From an uncultured Marinosulfonomonas sp. (lineage in GTDB: Bacteria > Pseudomonadota > Alphaproteobacteria > Rhodobacterales > Rhodobacteraceae), in assembly GCA_947311455.1 (NCBI GenBank), contig CAMZKY010000016.1:1-11897 (forward strand): 11,897 nucleotides of DNA. The letters run 5' to 3'. Numbering within the stretch: position 1 is the first letter of the stretch; every line of letters starts with the position of its first letter. The notes under the pieces were generated by a model. The model did not search any database. It was not told the DNA's origin and saw only the letters and a program-made list of their open reading frames with translations. The position numbers and the translations under genes are program-made. Shown here piece by piece: positions 5,838 through 11,897 of the stretch.

Positions 5838-7373
5838 GTGAAAATTATCAAGACTTCACTTACACTTGCAACAGTCCTTGCGATGGCGACAGCTTTTTCG
5901 AGTGCCTCCTTTGCGCAAAACACCGGCGCGGTGGAAACCAAACAATATGATGATGGCGGCATTTACGAGGGCACATTCCTGAACGGCAAACAACACGGCC
6001 AAGGCACCTATCGCCTGCCCAGCGGCTATGAATATTCCGGCGCATGGGTGAATGGTGAAATCAAGGGCCAAGGCCGCGCCAAGTTTGCCAATGGATCAAT
6101 CTATGAGGGCGAATTCGCCAAAGGCAAGCCCGAAGGCTTTGGTAAAATCACCTTTGCGGACGGCGGCACCTATGAGGGCGATTGGGTTGACGGCAAAATC
6201 AATGGCAATGGCATCGCGATTTATGCCAACGGGGTGCAATACGAGGGCGGCTTTGAAAATGCCCAACACCACGGCATCGGCACTATGAAAAGCCCAACAG
6301 GGTATATTTACGAAGGCGAATGGGTGCGCGGCATCAAAGAGGGCGAAGGTAAAATCACCTATCCCGATGGCGCGGTTTACCAAGGCACCCTGAAACGCGG
6401 CGTGCGCGATGGGGAAGGCACCTTAACAATGCCCGGCGGTTTGATCTACCAAGGCAGCTGGAAAGACGGCCAAATCAACGGCAAAGGTAAGCTCACCCAA
6501 CCCAATGGCGATCTTTATGAGGGCGAGCTTCTGGCCGGCCAACGCAGTGGCAAAGGCCGTGTTACCTATGCCAATGGCGATATTTATGTAGGCGATTTCA
6601 AGGATGACAAACGCCACGGCAAAGGCGAATTCACCGGAACCGACGGCTATCATTATATCGGAGATTGGGTCGAAGGCCGGATCGAAGGCACAGGCACCGT
6701 TACTTATCCCGATGGCTCGGTCTATGTGGGGACGTTCAAAAATGATCTTGCCGATGGCACCGGAAAAATCACCTATCCTGATGGCAACAGCTACGAAGGC
6801 GGTTGGGTTTCTGGCGTCATCGAGGGCAAAGGCGTTGCGCGCTATGCAAATGGCTTGATCTATGAGGGCGGCTTCAAGGATGCGCGCAATGATGGCTATG
6901 GCGTGATGACATATGCTGACGGATATAAATACGAAGGCATGTGGAAAGATGGGCAGCGCCACGGCAAAGGCAAAGCAACCTATGCAGACGGCACCATCTA
7001 TGACGGAAATTTCACCAATGGCCAACGCGATGGCGAAGGTGAAATCACCATGGCTGACGGATTTAAATATTCCGGCCATTGGACAGCTGGCGAGATCAAC
7101 GGCAAAGGCGTGGCCACCTATGTGAATGGCGATGTCTACGAGGGGAACTTCGTTTCAGGCAAACGCCAAGGCGAAGGCACCATGCGCTATGCCACGGGGG
7201 AAGAGCAATCCGGCAAATGGGAAAATGGCGCGCTGACCCAACAAGAAGAGGCGGCGAAAAGCGAGGCGGCACAACCAGCTGATAGCGCTACAACAGAAAC
7301 CGGAGTTGCGCCAACGGTAACACCTGCAACCGAAGACACCCCCACACCTGCAGCACGCCCCGTAACAGAATAA
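5838..7373 (+). CDS. Exported MORN-repeat protein
   Basis: MORN repeats (Y-x-G-x-[FW]...G-x-G...G) form extended beta-hairpin ladders that bind lipids or proteins. From the GTG at 5838 the 511-residue product begins with a signal peptide (V-K-I-I-K, hydrophobic core 8-20, cleavage likely after A-S-F-A at 26). It then has 18 uninterrupted 23-residue repeats (residues 42-455), a degenerate 19th, and a low-complexity Ala/Thr/Pro/Glu tail of about 45 residues. I chose GTG 5838 because GGGGGA lies 4 bases upstream and the signal peptide begins there. An in-frame ATG six codons earlier (5820) is the main alternative; the longer open frame back into nadE has no basis. Aromatic residues alternate F/W between successive repeats. 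The protein is probably periplasmic or outer-surface; its specific role is unknown and its neighbours do not inform it. Confidence 0.88.
   Translation: MKIIKTSLTLATVLAMATAFSSASFAQNTGAVETKQYDDGGIYEGTFLNGKQHGQGTYRLPSGYEYSGAWVNGEIKGQGRAKFANGSIYEGEFAKGKPEGFGKITFADGGTYEGDWVDGKINGNGIAIYANGVQYEGGFENAQHHGIGTMKSPTGYIYEGEWVRGIKEGEGKITYPDGAVYQGTLKRGVRDGEGTLTMPGGLIYQGSWKDGQINGKGKLTQPNGDLYEGELLAGQRSGKGRVTYANGDIYVGDFKDDKRHGKGEFTGTDGYHYIGDWVEGRIEGTGTVTYPDGSVYVGTFKNDLADGTGKITYPDGNSYEGGWVSGVIEGKGVARYANGLIYEGGFKDARNDGYGVMTYADGYKYEGMWKDGQRHGKGKATYADGTIYDGNFTNGQRDGEGEITMADGFKYSGHWTAGEINGKGVATYVNGDVYEGNFVSGKRQGEGTMRYATGEEQSGKWENGALTQQEEAAKSEAAQPADSATTETGVAPTVTPATEDTPTPAARPVTE
5961..7202 (+). repeat. Array of 18 MORN repeats (69-bp units)
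   Basis: Every unit is exactly 69 bases with no insertion or deletion, translating to 23 residues of the form [IVKQ]-Y-x-G-x-[FWL]-x6-G-x-G-x6-G-x. The units are diverged at the DNA level, so this is an old protein repeat rather than a recent tandem expansion. Position 6 is W in units 2, 4, 6 and 8, and then in 11, 13, 15, 17 and the degenerate 19th. The others carry F or L. This gives a two-unit (138-bp) super-period with one register slip at units 9-10. Confidence 0.9.
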
Positions 7374-7417
7374 AGACGTGGCACATGGCCCGAATTCTTT
7401 GGGCAGGATAGATTTCC

Positions 7418-7474
7418 GCAAGGAATCCACGATTCCCGAATAGTGGATTCTTGCAAGGTTTTATTAACCTTTGC
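7418..7474. terminator. Two overlapping hairpins after the MORN gene
   Basis: GAATCCAC (7423-7430) pairs with GTGGATTC (7443-7450), extended by GCAA/TTGC with one bulge. A second stem, GCAAGGTT (7453-7460) with AACCTTTGC (7466-7474, one bulge), reuses the GC of the first, so only one can fully form. Neither is followed by a strong U-tract. They lie about 45 bases after the MORN stop and may act as terminator or mRNA 3'-end stabiliser. The rest of 7475-7615 shows only a short GCCCC/GGGGC hairpin near 7490-7503 and no gene. Confidence 0.4.
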
Positions 7475-7615
7475 AATCCACCCCTCCGCGCCCCTTACGG
7501 GGCTTGTCGGTATTGCCAAAATTCAACGAAGAAAGCCGTAAGGCTTGATGAGTGTCGGTTTAGCCAAGGCAGGATCGTCTGATTTCTTGGCCCATTCTGC
7601 AAACTCTAAAAACCA

Positions 7616-7644
7616 AAAGGCCCCCGAAAAAATCGAGGGCCTTT
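7616..7644 (-). terminator. Rho-independent terminator of sqr
   Basis: AAAGGCCC / GGGCCTTT forms an 8-bp outer stem. After one C-A mismatch it is extended by CGA/TCG around an A5 loop. On the minus strand, in the direction of sqr, the stem is followed by TTTTGGTTTTTAG. It lies 23 bases beyond the sqr stop codon. It may also stop readthrough from the convergent MORN gene. Confidence 0.82.
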
Positions 7645-7666
7645 CTAAAATCGAATTCCTGAAAAT

Positions 7667-8938
7667 CTAGTCTTTCAGCTTATTGATTTTCATCATTTTC
7701 ATGAGTGTTTTTTCATACCAAGGCTCTGATACGCCTCTTTTGACTTTGCGCATGAAATACCATTCAAACACAATCTTGGCATAGTGCACCCATTTACCGG
7801 ACGACGTCCAGTTCAGGTTGCGTGGCGGGTTTTGCGGCATGGCCAAGAAGGCCATCCCACGGTCGCCAAAATCGGCCAGACACAGGGCATTCCATGTCGG
7901 AAGTTCTTTTGGCTCGTTGCCTTTCAGAATTTCCGGAATGTTATGAGCGGTTGCCGTCACCATGGATTCAATCATCAAACCGGTTTTCGGCACACCGGTT
8001 GGAACAGGCGTCATCACAGGTGGTGCAATGGCGATACAAACGCCAATGGCAAAGATGTTCTGGTATTTCGGATTGCGCTGAAATTCATCGACAATCACAA
8101 ACCCGCGTGGGTTCACAAGGCCTTCAATGCCCATCAACGCCGGAATACCACGGAAGGCCGGCAGCATCATGCAGTAATCAAACGGGATTTCGTGTTTTTC
8201 TTTTTCCGAACCGTCATCGTTCACTTCAGTGATATGCACGGCATGTTCTTCGAATTTATCAACCTTGGAATTCACAACCCATTTGATATCGCGATCACGG
8301 AAAACCGATTTCAGCATCCCGTGCGTATCACCAACACCACCTAGGCCAAGGTGGCCAACGTAAGGTTCGGAGGATACAAATGTCATCGGCACCTTGTCGC
8401 GGATCTTGCGTTTGCGCAGATCGGAATCGATGGTCATGATATATTCATATGCAGGGCCAAAGCAGGACGCACCTTGAACCGCCCCCACAACAATCGGGCC
8501 GGGGTTGGCACAGAAATCTTCCCATCCCGCGGCTGATTCAACCGCATGTTCGACATGGCACACCGATTTGGTGAATTTATCGGGGCCAAAGCCCTCGATT
8601 TCATCAAAGGCCAAATCGGGGCCGGTTGCGATCACCAGATAATCATAGGTAACTTCGCGGCCACTGGCCAACTCGATTGTATTGTCATCGGGGCGCAATT
8701 TTGTTGCCCCGTCACAAATAAATTCGATTCCCCGGCGCTTCATCACCGGGGCGAGTTCGACGGTAAGCTCTTTTTGTTTCCGCCAACCGATCCCGGCCCA
8801 CGGGTTGGACGGGGTAAATTGAAAATACGATTTATCGGAAATAACCGTTATTTTATCGCTCTTTGCCAGCGTTTCGCGTAATTCATAGGCCTGAATGGCT
8901 CCGCCAAGTCCTGCCCCCAACACAACAACGTGCGTCAT
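7667..8938 (-). CDS. sqr: Sulfide:quinone oxidoreductase
   Basis: This membrane-bound FAD enzyme oxidises sulfide to sulfane sulfur and passes electrons to the quinone pool. The 423-residue protein opens with the dinucleotide-binding motif V-V-L-G-A-G-L-G-G (5-13) and has a second FAD motif, 'YDYLVIATGP', at about 98-107. The three redox cysteines fall at C127 ('SVCHVEHA'), C159 ('GASCFGPAYEY') and C353 ('ALCLADFG'). These are the positions reported for the Rhodobacter capsulatus enzyme, as I remember it. 'GVCIAIAPPVMTPVPTGVPKTG' from 299 is also typical. The C-terminus ends in a basic amphipathic segment suited to membrane attachment. The ribosome site GGGAGG precedes the ATG by about 6 bases. 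The gene stands alone between its own promoter and terminator, without an adjacent sulfur-oxidation operon or SqrR/BigR-type repressor, so the likely role is sulfide detoxification or supplementary electron donation. Confidence 0.9.
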   Translation of the reverse strand: MTHVVVLGAGLGGAIQAYELRETLAKSDKITVISDKSYFQFTPSNPWAGIGWRKQKELTVELAPVMKRRGIEFICDGATKLRPDDNTIELASGREVTYDYLVIATGPDLAFDEIEGFGPDKFTKSVCHVEHAVESAAGWEDFCANPGPIVVGAVQGASCFGPAYEYIMTIDSDLRKRKIRDKVPMTFVSSEPYVGHLGLGGVGDTHGMLKSVFRDRDIKWVVNSKVDKFEEHAVHITEVNDDGSEKEKHEIPFDYCMMLPAFRGIPALMGIEGLVNPRGFVIVDEFQRNPKYQNIFAIGVCIAIAPPVMTPVPTGVPKTGLMIESMVTATAHNIPEILKGNEPKELPTWNALCLADFGDRGMAFLAMPQNPPRNLNWTSSGKWVHYAKIVFEWYFMRKVKRGVSEPWYEKTLMKMMKINKLKD

Positions 8939-8986
8939 ACAATCCCTCCCAAGGTTTATTATGTCTGATTTGCTTCCAGTTCGGCA

Positions 8987-9015
8987 ACTATATAATAAAG
9001 ACTCCTAACATTCAA
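8987..9015 (-). promoter_or_regulatory. Sigma-70 promoter of sqr
   Basis: On the minus strand TTGAAT (9010-9015) and TATAGT (8987-8992) are separated by 17 bases. A transcript would begin near 8980, giving a leader of about 40 bases. I looked for the ATTC-N8-GAAT operator of SqrR/BigR-type repressors around it and did not find it. Confidence 0.6.
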
Positions 9016-9056
9016 CGATTTACATGTGATTAACATGCGCTGGGGATATTGACCAT

Positions 9057-9070
9057 TTGACGCAGATCAA
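9057..9070. promoter_or_regulatory. FNR/FnrL-like box
   Basis: TTGACGCAGATCAA matches the FNR consensus TTGAT-N4-ATCAA at 9 of 10 defined positions. It is flanked by an outer inverted repeat, ATATTGA (9046-9052) and TCAATAT (9067-9073). It is centred about 83 bases upstream of the predicted sqr start and about 95 upstream of the predicted leader start. Neither is the classical -41.5 activation position, so its function is uncertain. Confidence 0.4.
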
Positions 9071-9100
9071 TATTTCCGGTCTGGAACCACCATTACAGTA

Positions 9101-9152
9101 TTTTGAATTATTTTCAAAACGGGGTTTATCTTCGTTCCTACATGGGTATAGT
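9101..9152 (+). promoter_or_regulatory. Candidate leuL-leuA promoter with upstream inverted repeat
   Basis: TATAGT at 9147-9152 is a good -10 hexamer. It would place the transcript start at about 9158-9160, on or next to the leader-peptide ATG. A -35 is poor (GTTTAT/TTTATC at 9124-9130). Upstream, TTTTGAA-N5-TTCAAAA (9101-9119) is a perfect 7-bp inverted repeat centred near -49, the sort of place where an activator such as an Lrp- or LysR-type protein might bind; no regulator is identified. Confidence 0.4.
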
Positions 9153-9159
9153 CCGCCCC

Positions 9160-9249
9160 ATGAAGACGAGTGCACATATCACCCCCCTGAACGCCGCTGC
9201 CCAGCGCGCGCTACCTATTTGTGCCCTCCTCCTCCTTAGCCGCCTCTGA
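9160..9249 (+). CDS. leuL: Leucine leader peptide
   Basis: A 29-codon frame starting at 9160 (M-K-T-S-A-H-I-T-P-L) and ending in TGA at 9247-9249 contains four consecutive leucine codons (CTC CTC CTC CTT, codons 23-26) and a further Leu just before the stop (S-R-L). This is the classic sensor of leucyl-tRNA supply, in which ribosome stalling at the Leu run controls folding of the following RNA. The peptide has no clear Shine-Dalgarno, and the -10 hexamer ends only 7 bases before the ATG, so it may be translated from a leaderless transcript, as known for the trp leader of Sinorhizobium meliloti. It lies 81 bases upstream of leuA and is too short for routine gene calling. Confidence 0.85.
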   Translation: MKTSAHITPLNAAAQRALPICALLLLSRL

Positions 9250-9291
9250 GCGTGTCATGTTGGCGCGTCTGCTCAGAGGAGAATGCGCGCC
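9243..9291 (+). promoter_or_regulatory. leuA transcription attenuator
   Basis: Two mutually exclusive stems are visible. CCTCTGAGC (9243-9251) pairs perfectly with GCTCAGAGG (9271-9279) and starts just after the Leu codons, overlapping the leader stop. GGCGCG (9262-9267) pairs with CGCGCC (9286-9291) and encloses the 3' arm of the first. A ribosome stalled at the Leu run leaves the first stem free to form and blocks the second (antitermination). A ribosome reaching the stop codon covers the first arm and allows the second, terminator-like stem. The weak point is the poor U-tract after it (CTTCACATTT). Confidence 0.75.
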
Positions 9292-9330
9292 CTTCACATT
9301 TAGCTAAGACACAAACGAAAGCCCGAAAAC

Positions 9331-10872
9331 ATGACCGATTCCAATTCGCAAGACCGCGTAATCATTTTTGACACCACCTTGCGCGACGGAGAGCAATCCC
9401 CCGGCGCCACCATGACCCATAACGAAAAACTGGAAATCGCCGAGTTGCTGGATGAAATGGGTGTCGATGTGATCGAGGCCGGTTTCCCGATTGCATCAGA
9501 AGGCGATTTTGAAGCCGTCGCCGAGATTTCGCGACGCAGCAAAAATTCGGTGATCTGCGGCCTGTCCCGCGCCAAAACCGGCGATATCGATCGCGCATGG
9601 GATGCGGTGAAACACGCCGCCCAGCCGCGCATCCATACCTTTATCGGCACCTCGCCCCAACACCGCGCCATTCCCAATCTGAACATGGATGAAATGGCCG
9701 ATGTGATTCATAACACCGTCACCCACGCGCGCAATCTGTGTGACAATATCCAGTGGTCGCCCATGGACGCCACCCGCACCGAGGATGACTACCTGTGCCG
9801 CGTGGTTGAAATTGCTATCAAGGCCGGCGCCACCACAATCAACATTCCCGACACGGTGGGCTATACCGCCCCCGCCGAAAGCGCCAAGATCATCAAAATG
9901 CTGCTGGAACGGGTGCCCGGTGCCGACGACATCATCTTTGCCACCCATTGCCACAACGATCTGGGCATGGCCACAGCCAACGCCCTGTCGGCGGTGGATG
10001 CAGGCGCGCGCCAGATTGAATGCACAATCAACGGGCTTGGCGAACGGGCGGGCAATACGGCGCTGGAAGAAGTGGTCATGGCGATGCGTGTGCGCAACGA
10101 TATCATGCCCTACCAAACCCGCATCGACACCACCAAAATCATGAACCTGTCGCGTATGGTCGCCACAGTTTCGGGCTTTGCGGTGCAGTATAACAAAGCC
10201 ATCGTCGGCAAAAACGCCTTTGCCCACGAAAGCGGCATTCATCAGGACGGCATGTTGAAAAGTGCCGACACCTTTGAAATCATGCGCCCCGAAGACGTGG
10301 GTATCGCTGAAACCAATCTGGTGATGGGCAAACATTCGGGCCGCGCCGCCTTGCGGGCCAAACTGAAAGATTTGGGCCATGATCTGGCTGATAACCAGTT
10401 AAAAGACGTTTTTGTGAGGTTTAAGGCGCTGGCCGATCGCAAGAAAGAAATCTTTGACGATGATTTGCTGGCCCTGATGCGCGATACAGCCTCGGACGCC
10501 GAACATGATCATATCCAGCTAAATTCCTTGCGCGTGGTCTGCGGCACGTCCGGCCCGCAAACCGCTGAAATGGCGCTTGAAATTGATGGCGAAGACGTCA
10601 GCACCACCGCCACAGGCGACGGGCCGGTGGACGCCACTTTTAACGCCATCAAGGAACTGTTCCCCCACGGCGCACGCCTGCAACTCTATCAAGTGCACGC
10701 CGTCACCGAAGGCACAGACGCCCAAGCCACAGTTTCGGTGCGCATGGAAGAGGACGGCAAAATCGCCCAAGGCCAATCATCGGACACCGATACTGTGGTG
10801 GCTTCGGCCAAGGCTTACATCAACGCGCTGAACAAACTGATGGTGCGGCGGATGAAAACCAAGCCCTCATAA
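9331..10872 (+). CDS. leuA: 2-isopropylmalate synthase
   Basis: LeuA condenses acetyl-CoA with 2-ketoisovalerate, the first committed step of leucine synthesis, and is feedback-inhibited by leucine. The 513-residue protein has the catalytic TIM barrel, opening with D-T-T-L-R-D-G-E-Q-S-P-G (14-25). H-C-H-N-D follows at 206-210, so D19, H206 and H208 are the expected metal ligands, then 'NGLGERAGNTALEE' from 234 and 'HESGIHQDGMLK' in the linker region. The C-terminal LeuA dimer/regulatory domain runs from about residue 385 to 505 ('GDGPVDATFNAIKEL', 'DTDTVVASAKAYINALN'). Length and domain order are those of the E. coli-type enzyme (about 520). The start at 9331 is supported by family alignment; the ribosome site is weak. 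Expression is predicted to be controlled by the leucine leader and attenuator just upstream. mreB follows about 560 bases later in the same direction. Confidence 0.97.
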   Translation: MTDSNSQDRVIIFDTTLRDGEQSPGATMTHNEKLEIAELLDEMGVDVIEAGFPIASEGDFEAVAEISRRSKNSVICGLSRAKTGDIDRAWDAVKHAAQPRIHTFIGTSPQHRAIPNLNMDEMADVIHNTVTHARNLCDNIQWSPMDATRTEDDYLCRVVEIAIKAGATTINIPDTVGYTAPAESAKIIKMLLERVPGADDIIFATHCHNDLGMATANALSAVDAGARQIECTINGLGERAGNTALEEVVMAMRVRNDIMPYQTRIDTTKIMNLSRMVATVSGFAVQYNKAIVGKNAFAHESGIHQDGMLKSADTFEIMRPEDVGIAETNLVMGKHSGRAALRAKLKDLGHDLADNQLKDVFVRFKALADRKKEIFDDDLLALMRDTASDAEHDHIQLNSLRVVCGTSGPQTAEMALEIDGEDVSTTATGDGPVDATFNAIKELFPHGARLQLYQVHAVTEGTDAQATVSVRMEEDGKIAQGQSSDTDTVVASAKAYINALNKLMVRRMKTKPS

Positions 10873-10884
10873 TCGGGTAATTTC

Positions 10885-10915
10885 CGTTTCCCCTTTGTGC
10901 GTCAAGGGGGAAACG
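10885..10915 (+). terminator. Hairpin downstream of leuA
   Basis: CGTTTCCCC (10885-10893) pairs with GGGGAAACG (10907-10915), and the loop can tighten further by TT/AA with a bulged G. It lies 12 bases after the leuA stop. No U-run follows on the plus strand, so termination is plausible but not certain. Confidence 0.55.
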
Positions 10916-10973
10916 CCTAGATGAAACTTCGCTTTAAATTTCCTGAGATGCCCGCTAAAAATTCGCATCACAA

Positions 10974-11011
10974 CTGTCCTACTCCCCTAGGACAGTAGGA
11001 CGGTAGGACAG
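10974..11011 (+). repeat. 8-bp repeat cluster: one inverted and three direct copies
   Basis: CTGTCCTA (10974-10981) is followed after CTCCCC by TAGGACAG, TAGGACGG and TAGGACAG in direct succession (10988-11011). The inverted copy and the first direct copy form a perfect 8-bp hairpin with a 6-base loop. The cluster sits in the approximately 560-base stretch (10873-11433) between leuA and mreB, which otherwise shows no convincing gene. Confidence 0.85.
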
Positions 11012-11107
11012 CTCGGCCTTCAATACAGATATAAAAACCCACAACTCAACCAAAATTTCCGCCTAAACAACAGCACGCCCCGTTAACCCGCCAAATTCGG
11101 GAAATTT

Positions 11108-11233
11108 GCCATACGCTTGCCATACACTTGCCATACGCTTGCCATACAGCAATTTTTGCAAATCAGCCCTGTTAATAAGGGTTTCAATCGGGATAACGCC
11201 AAAAACACCCAAATGCGCCGGAGTTTGCCATAC
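11108..11233 (+). repeat. 11-bp direct-repeat array around GCCATAC
   Basis: GCCATAC occurs at 11108, 11119, 11130 and 11141, a period of exactly 11 bases (units GCCATACGCTT, GCCATACACTT, GCCATACGCTT, GCCATACAGC). A fifth isolated copy in the same orientation lies at 11227-11233, also preceded by TTT. Eleven bases is about one helical turn, so bound proteins would line up on one face of the DNA. A 74-codon open frame through this array has no ribosome site and no gene-like composition, so I treat the stretch as non-coding. Confidence 0.85.
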
Positions 11234-11338
11234 TTGGATACCAACAGACCAAACGCGGACAAATCATTTTAGAAGATCTTTTTATCGCGATAGCCAGCCT
11301 CTTAGGCGAAAAGGCGCTGAAATCGGCTAATCTGCCTC

Positions 11339-11368
11339 TTTACCCTTGCCCCGCCTCGCGCCTATAAG
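11339..11368 (+). promoter_or_regulatory. Candidate mreB promoter
   Basis: TTTACC (11339-11344) and TATAAG (11363-11368) are 18 bases apart, with a predicted start near 11375 and a leader of about 60 bases. A second possibility closer to the gene is TTGAAC (11386-11391) with TACTAT (11411-11416), spaced 19 bases. Which is used cannot be decided from the sequence. Confidence 0.4.
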
Positions 11369-11433
11369 AAACCCTGACGCGGGCTTTGAACAGAGTCGCG
11401 CGCATTAATGTACTATTTCGGGATATCCTGCGC

Positions 11434-11897
11434 ATGCTTGGTCTTAAAGGATTGTTTTCAACAGATATGGCGATTGATCTGGGCACGGCAAATACGCTGG
11501 TCTATGTCAAAGGCAAGGGCGTTGTGCTGAACGAACCTTCGGTTGTGGCCTATCATGTCAAGGACGGCGTCAAAAAGGTGTTGGCGGTGGGCGAAGACGC
11601 CAAACTGATGCTAGGCCGCACCCCGGGCAGCATCGAGGCCATTCGCCCAATGCGCGAAGGGGTGATTGCCGATTTCGATACCGCCGAAGAGATGATCAAA
11701 TACTTTATTCGCAAGGTGCATCCGCGCACCACGTTCTCAAAACCCAAGATCATTGTCTGTGTGCCCCACGGGGCAACGCCGGTTGAAAAACGCGCTATTC
11801 GTCAATCGGTTCTATCCGCGGGCGCACGGCGTGCGGGCCTGATTGCCGAACCGATCGCAGCCGCCATTGGTGCGGGAATGCCGATCACCGATCCCAC
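11434..11897 (+). CDS. mreB: Rod-shape-determining actin homologue MreB, N-terminal part
   Basis: MreB polymerises on the inner face of the membrane and guides lateral cell-wall synthesis. The 154 codons present begin M-L-G-L-K-G-L-F-S-T-D-M and include the phosphate-1 nucleotide loop D-L-G-T-A-N-T-L (about 15-22), 'NEPSVVA', 'GRTPGSI', 'RPMREGVIADFDTAEEMI', 'VCVPHGATPVEKRAIRQS' and 'LIAEPIAAAIGAGMPI', all in family order. The short hydrophobic/basic N-terminus suits membrane contact. The frame runs open to the window end, so the gene is cut, not truncated. The ATG at 11434 is the natural family start; an ATG at 11408 is in another frame. The ribosome site is weak. In Rhodobacteraceae mreB is usually followed by mreC, mreD and mrdA. 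Confidence 0.96.
   Translation, partial: MLGLKGLFSTDMAIDLGTANTLVYVKGKGVVLNEPSVVAYHVKDGVKKVLAVGEDAKLMLGRTPGSIEAIRPMREGVIADFDTAEEMIKYFIRKVHPRTTFSKPKIIVCVPHGATPVEKRAIRQSVLSAGARRAGLIAEPIAAAIGAGMPITDP

Noticed and set aside
6423..7079. 218-codon minus-strand frame with apparent Ala/Ile/Phe repeats
   Set aside because: Its periodicity is simply the antisense reading of the 69-bp MORN units.
9496..10380. 294-codon minus-strand frame opposite leuA
   Set aside because: It is a shadow of leuA created by its codon bias; it is Gly/His/Phe-rich with no family features.
11108..11147. Possible CRISPR array
   Set aside because: The repeat unit is only 11 bases with no unique spacers and no cas genes.
11106..11330. 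74-codon open frame in the leuA-mreB spacer
   Set aside because: It starts within the 11-bp repeat array, has no ribosome site, and its first residues merely translate the repeats; the composition is not gene-like.

Overview
The window looks chromosomal and comes from an alphaproteobacterium, most likely a marine Rhodobacteraceae/Roseobacter-group member. I base this on the alphaproteobacterial character of GltX, NadE, sulfide:quinone reductase and MreB, on leuA lying directly upstream of mreB, and on the general codon use. This is inference from recognition, not a database search. Two features are cut by the window edges: a MATE-type transporter (minus strand, first 77 bases) and mreB (plus strand, from 11434 to the end).

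Region 1 (1-2540). The start of a MATE efflux gene lies downstream of gltX, both on the minus strand, with a hairpin between them. A small CopD-like membrane protein (plus) converges on a VOC/glyoxalase-fold gene (minus). The VOC gene is driven by an almost exact copy of the enterobacterial soxS promoter: an 18-bp SoxR box inside a 19-bp spacer. It is divergent from soxR.

Region 2 (2545-4042) is the accessory part and the most interesting. soxR is broken by a perfect 17-bp tandem duplication; removing one copy restores a 147-codon SoxR with its complete C-x2-C-x-C-x5-C iron-sulfur motif. Just downstream, an AT-rich insert lies between two copies of the 3' end of nadE (27 of 30 bases identical, 988 bp apart). 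It has its own promoter, an orphan secreted-protein gene, and a second small reading frame with a good ribosome site that is cut off by running into nadE. This looks like integration or duplication at the nadE 3' end.

Region 3 (4006-8938). nadE (glutamine-dependent NAD synthetase, minus) is divergent from an exported MORN-repeat protein with 18 full 23-residue repeats. The repeats alternate in a two-repeat super-period that slips once. This gene converges on sqr, a sulfide:quinone oxidoreductase with all three catalytic cysteines.

Region 4 (8939-11897). The sqr/leuA intergenic region holds an sqr promoter, an FNR-like box, a possibly leaderless leucine-rich leader peptide (leuL) and mutually exclusive hairpins that fit classical attenuation of leuA. 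After leuA there are about 560 bases without a convincing gene. They carry two short tandem-repeat arrays (8-bp and 11-bp units) and candidate mreB promoters. mreB then begins.

Most genes here are housekeeping (tRNA charging, NAD and leucine synthesis, cell shape). Redox/sulfur accessory functions (soxR-VOC, sqr) and one small foreign-looking insertion are interspersed.
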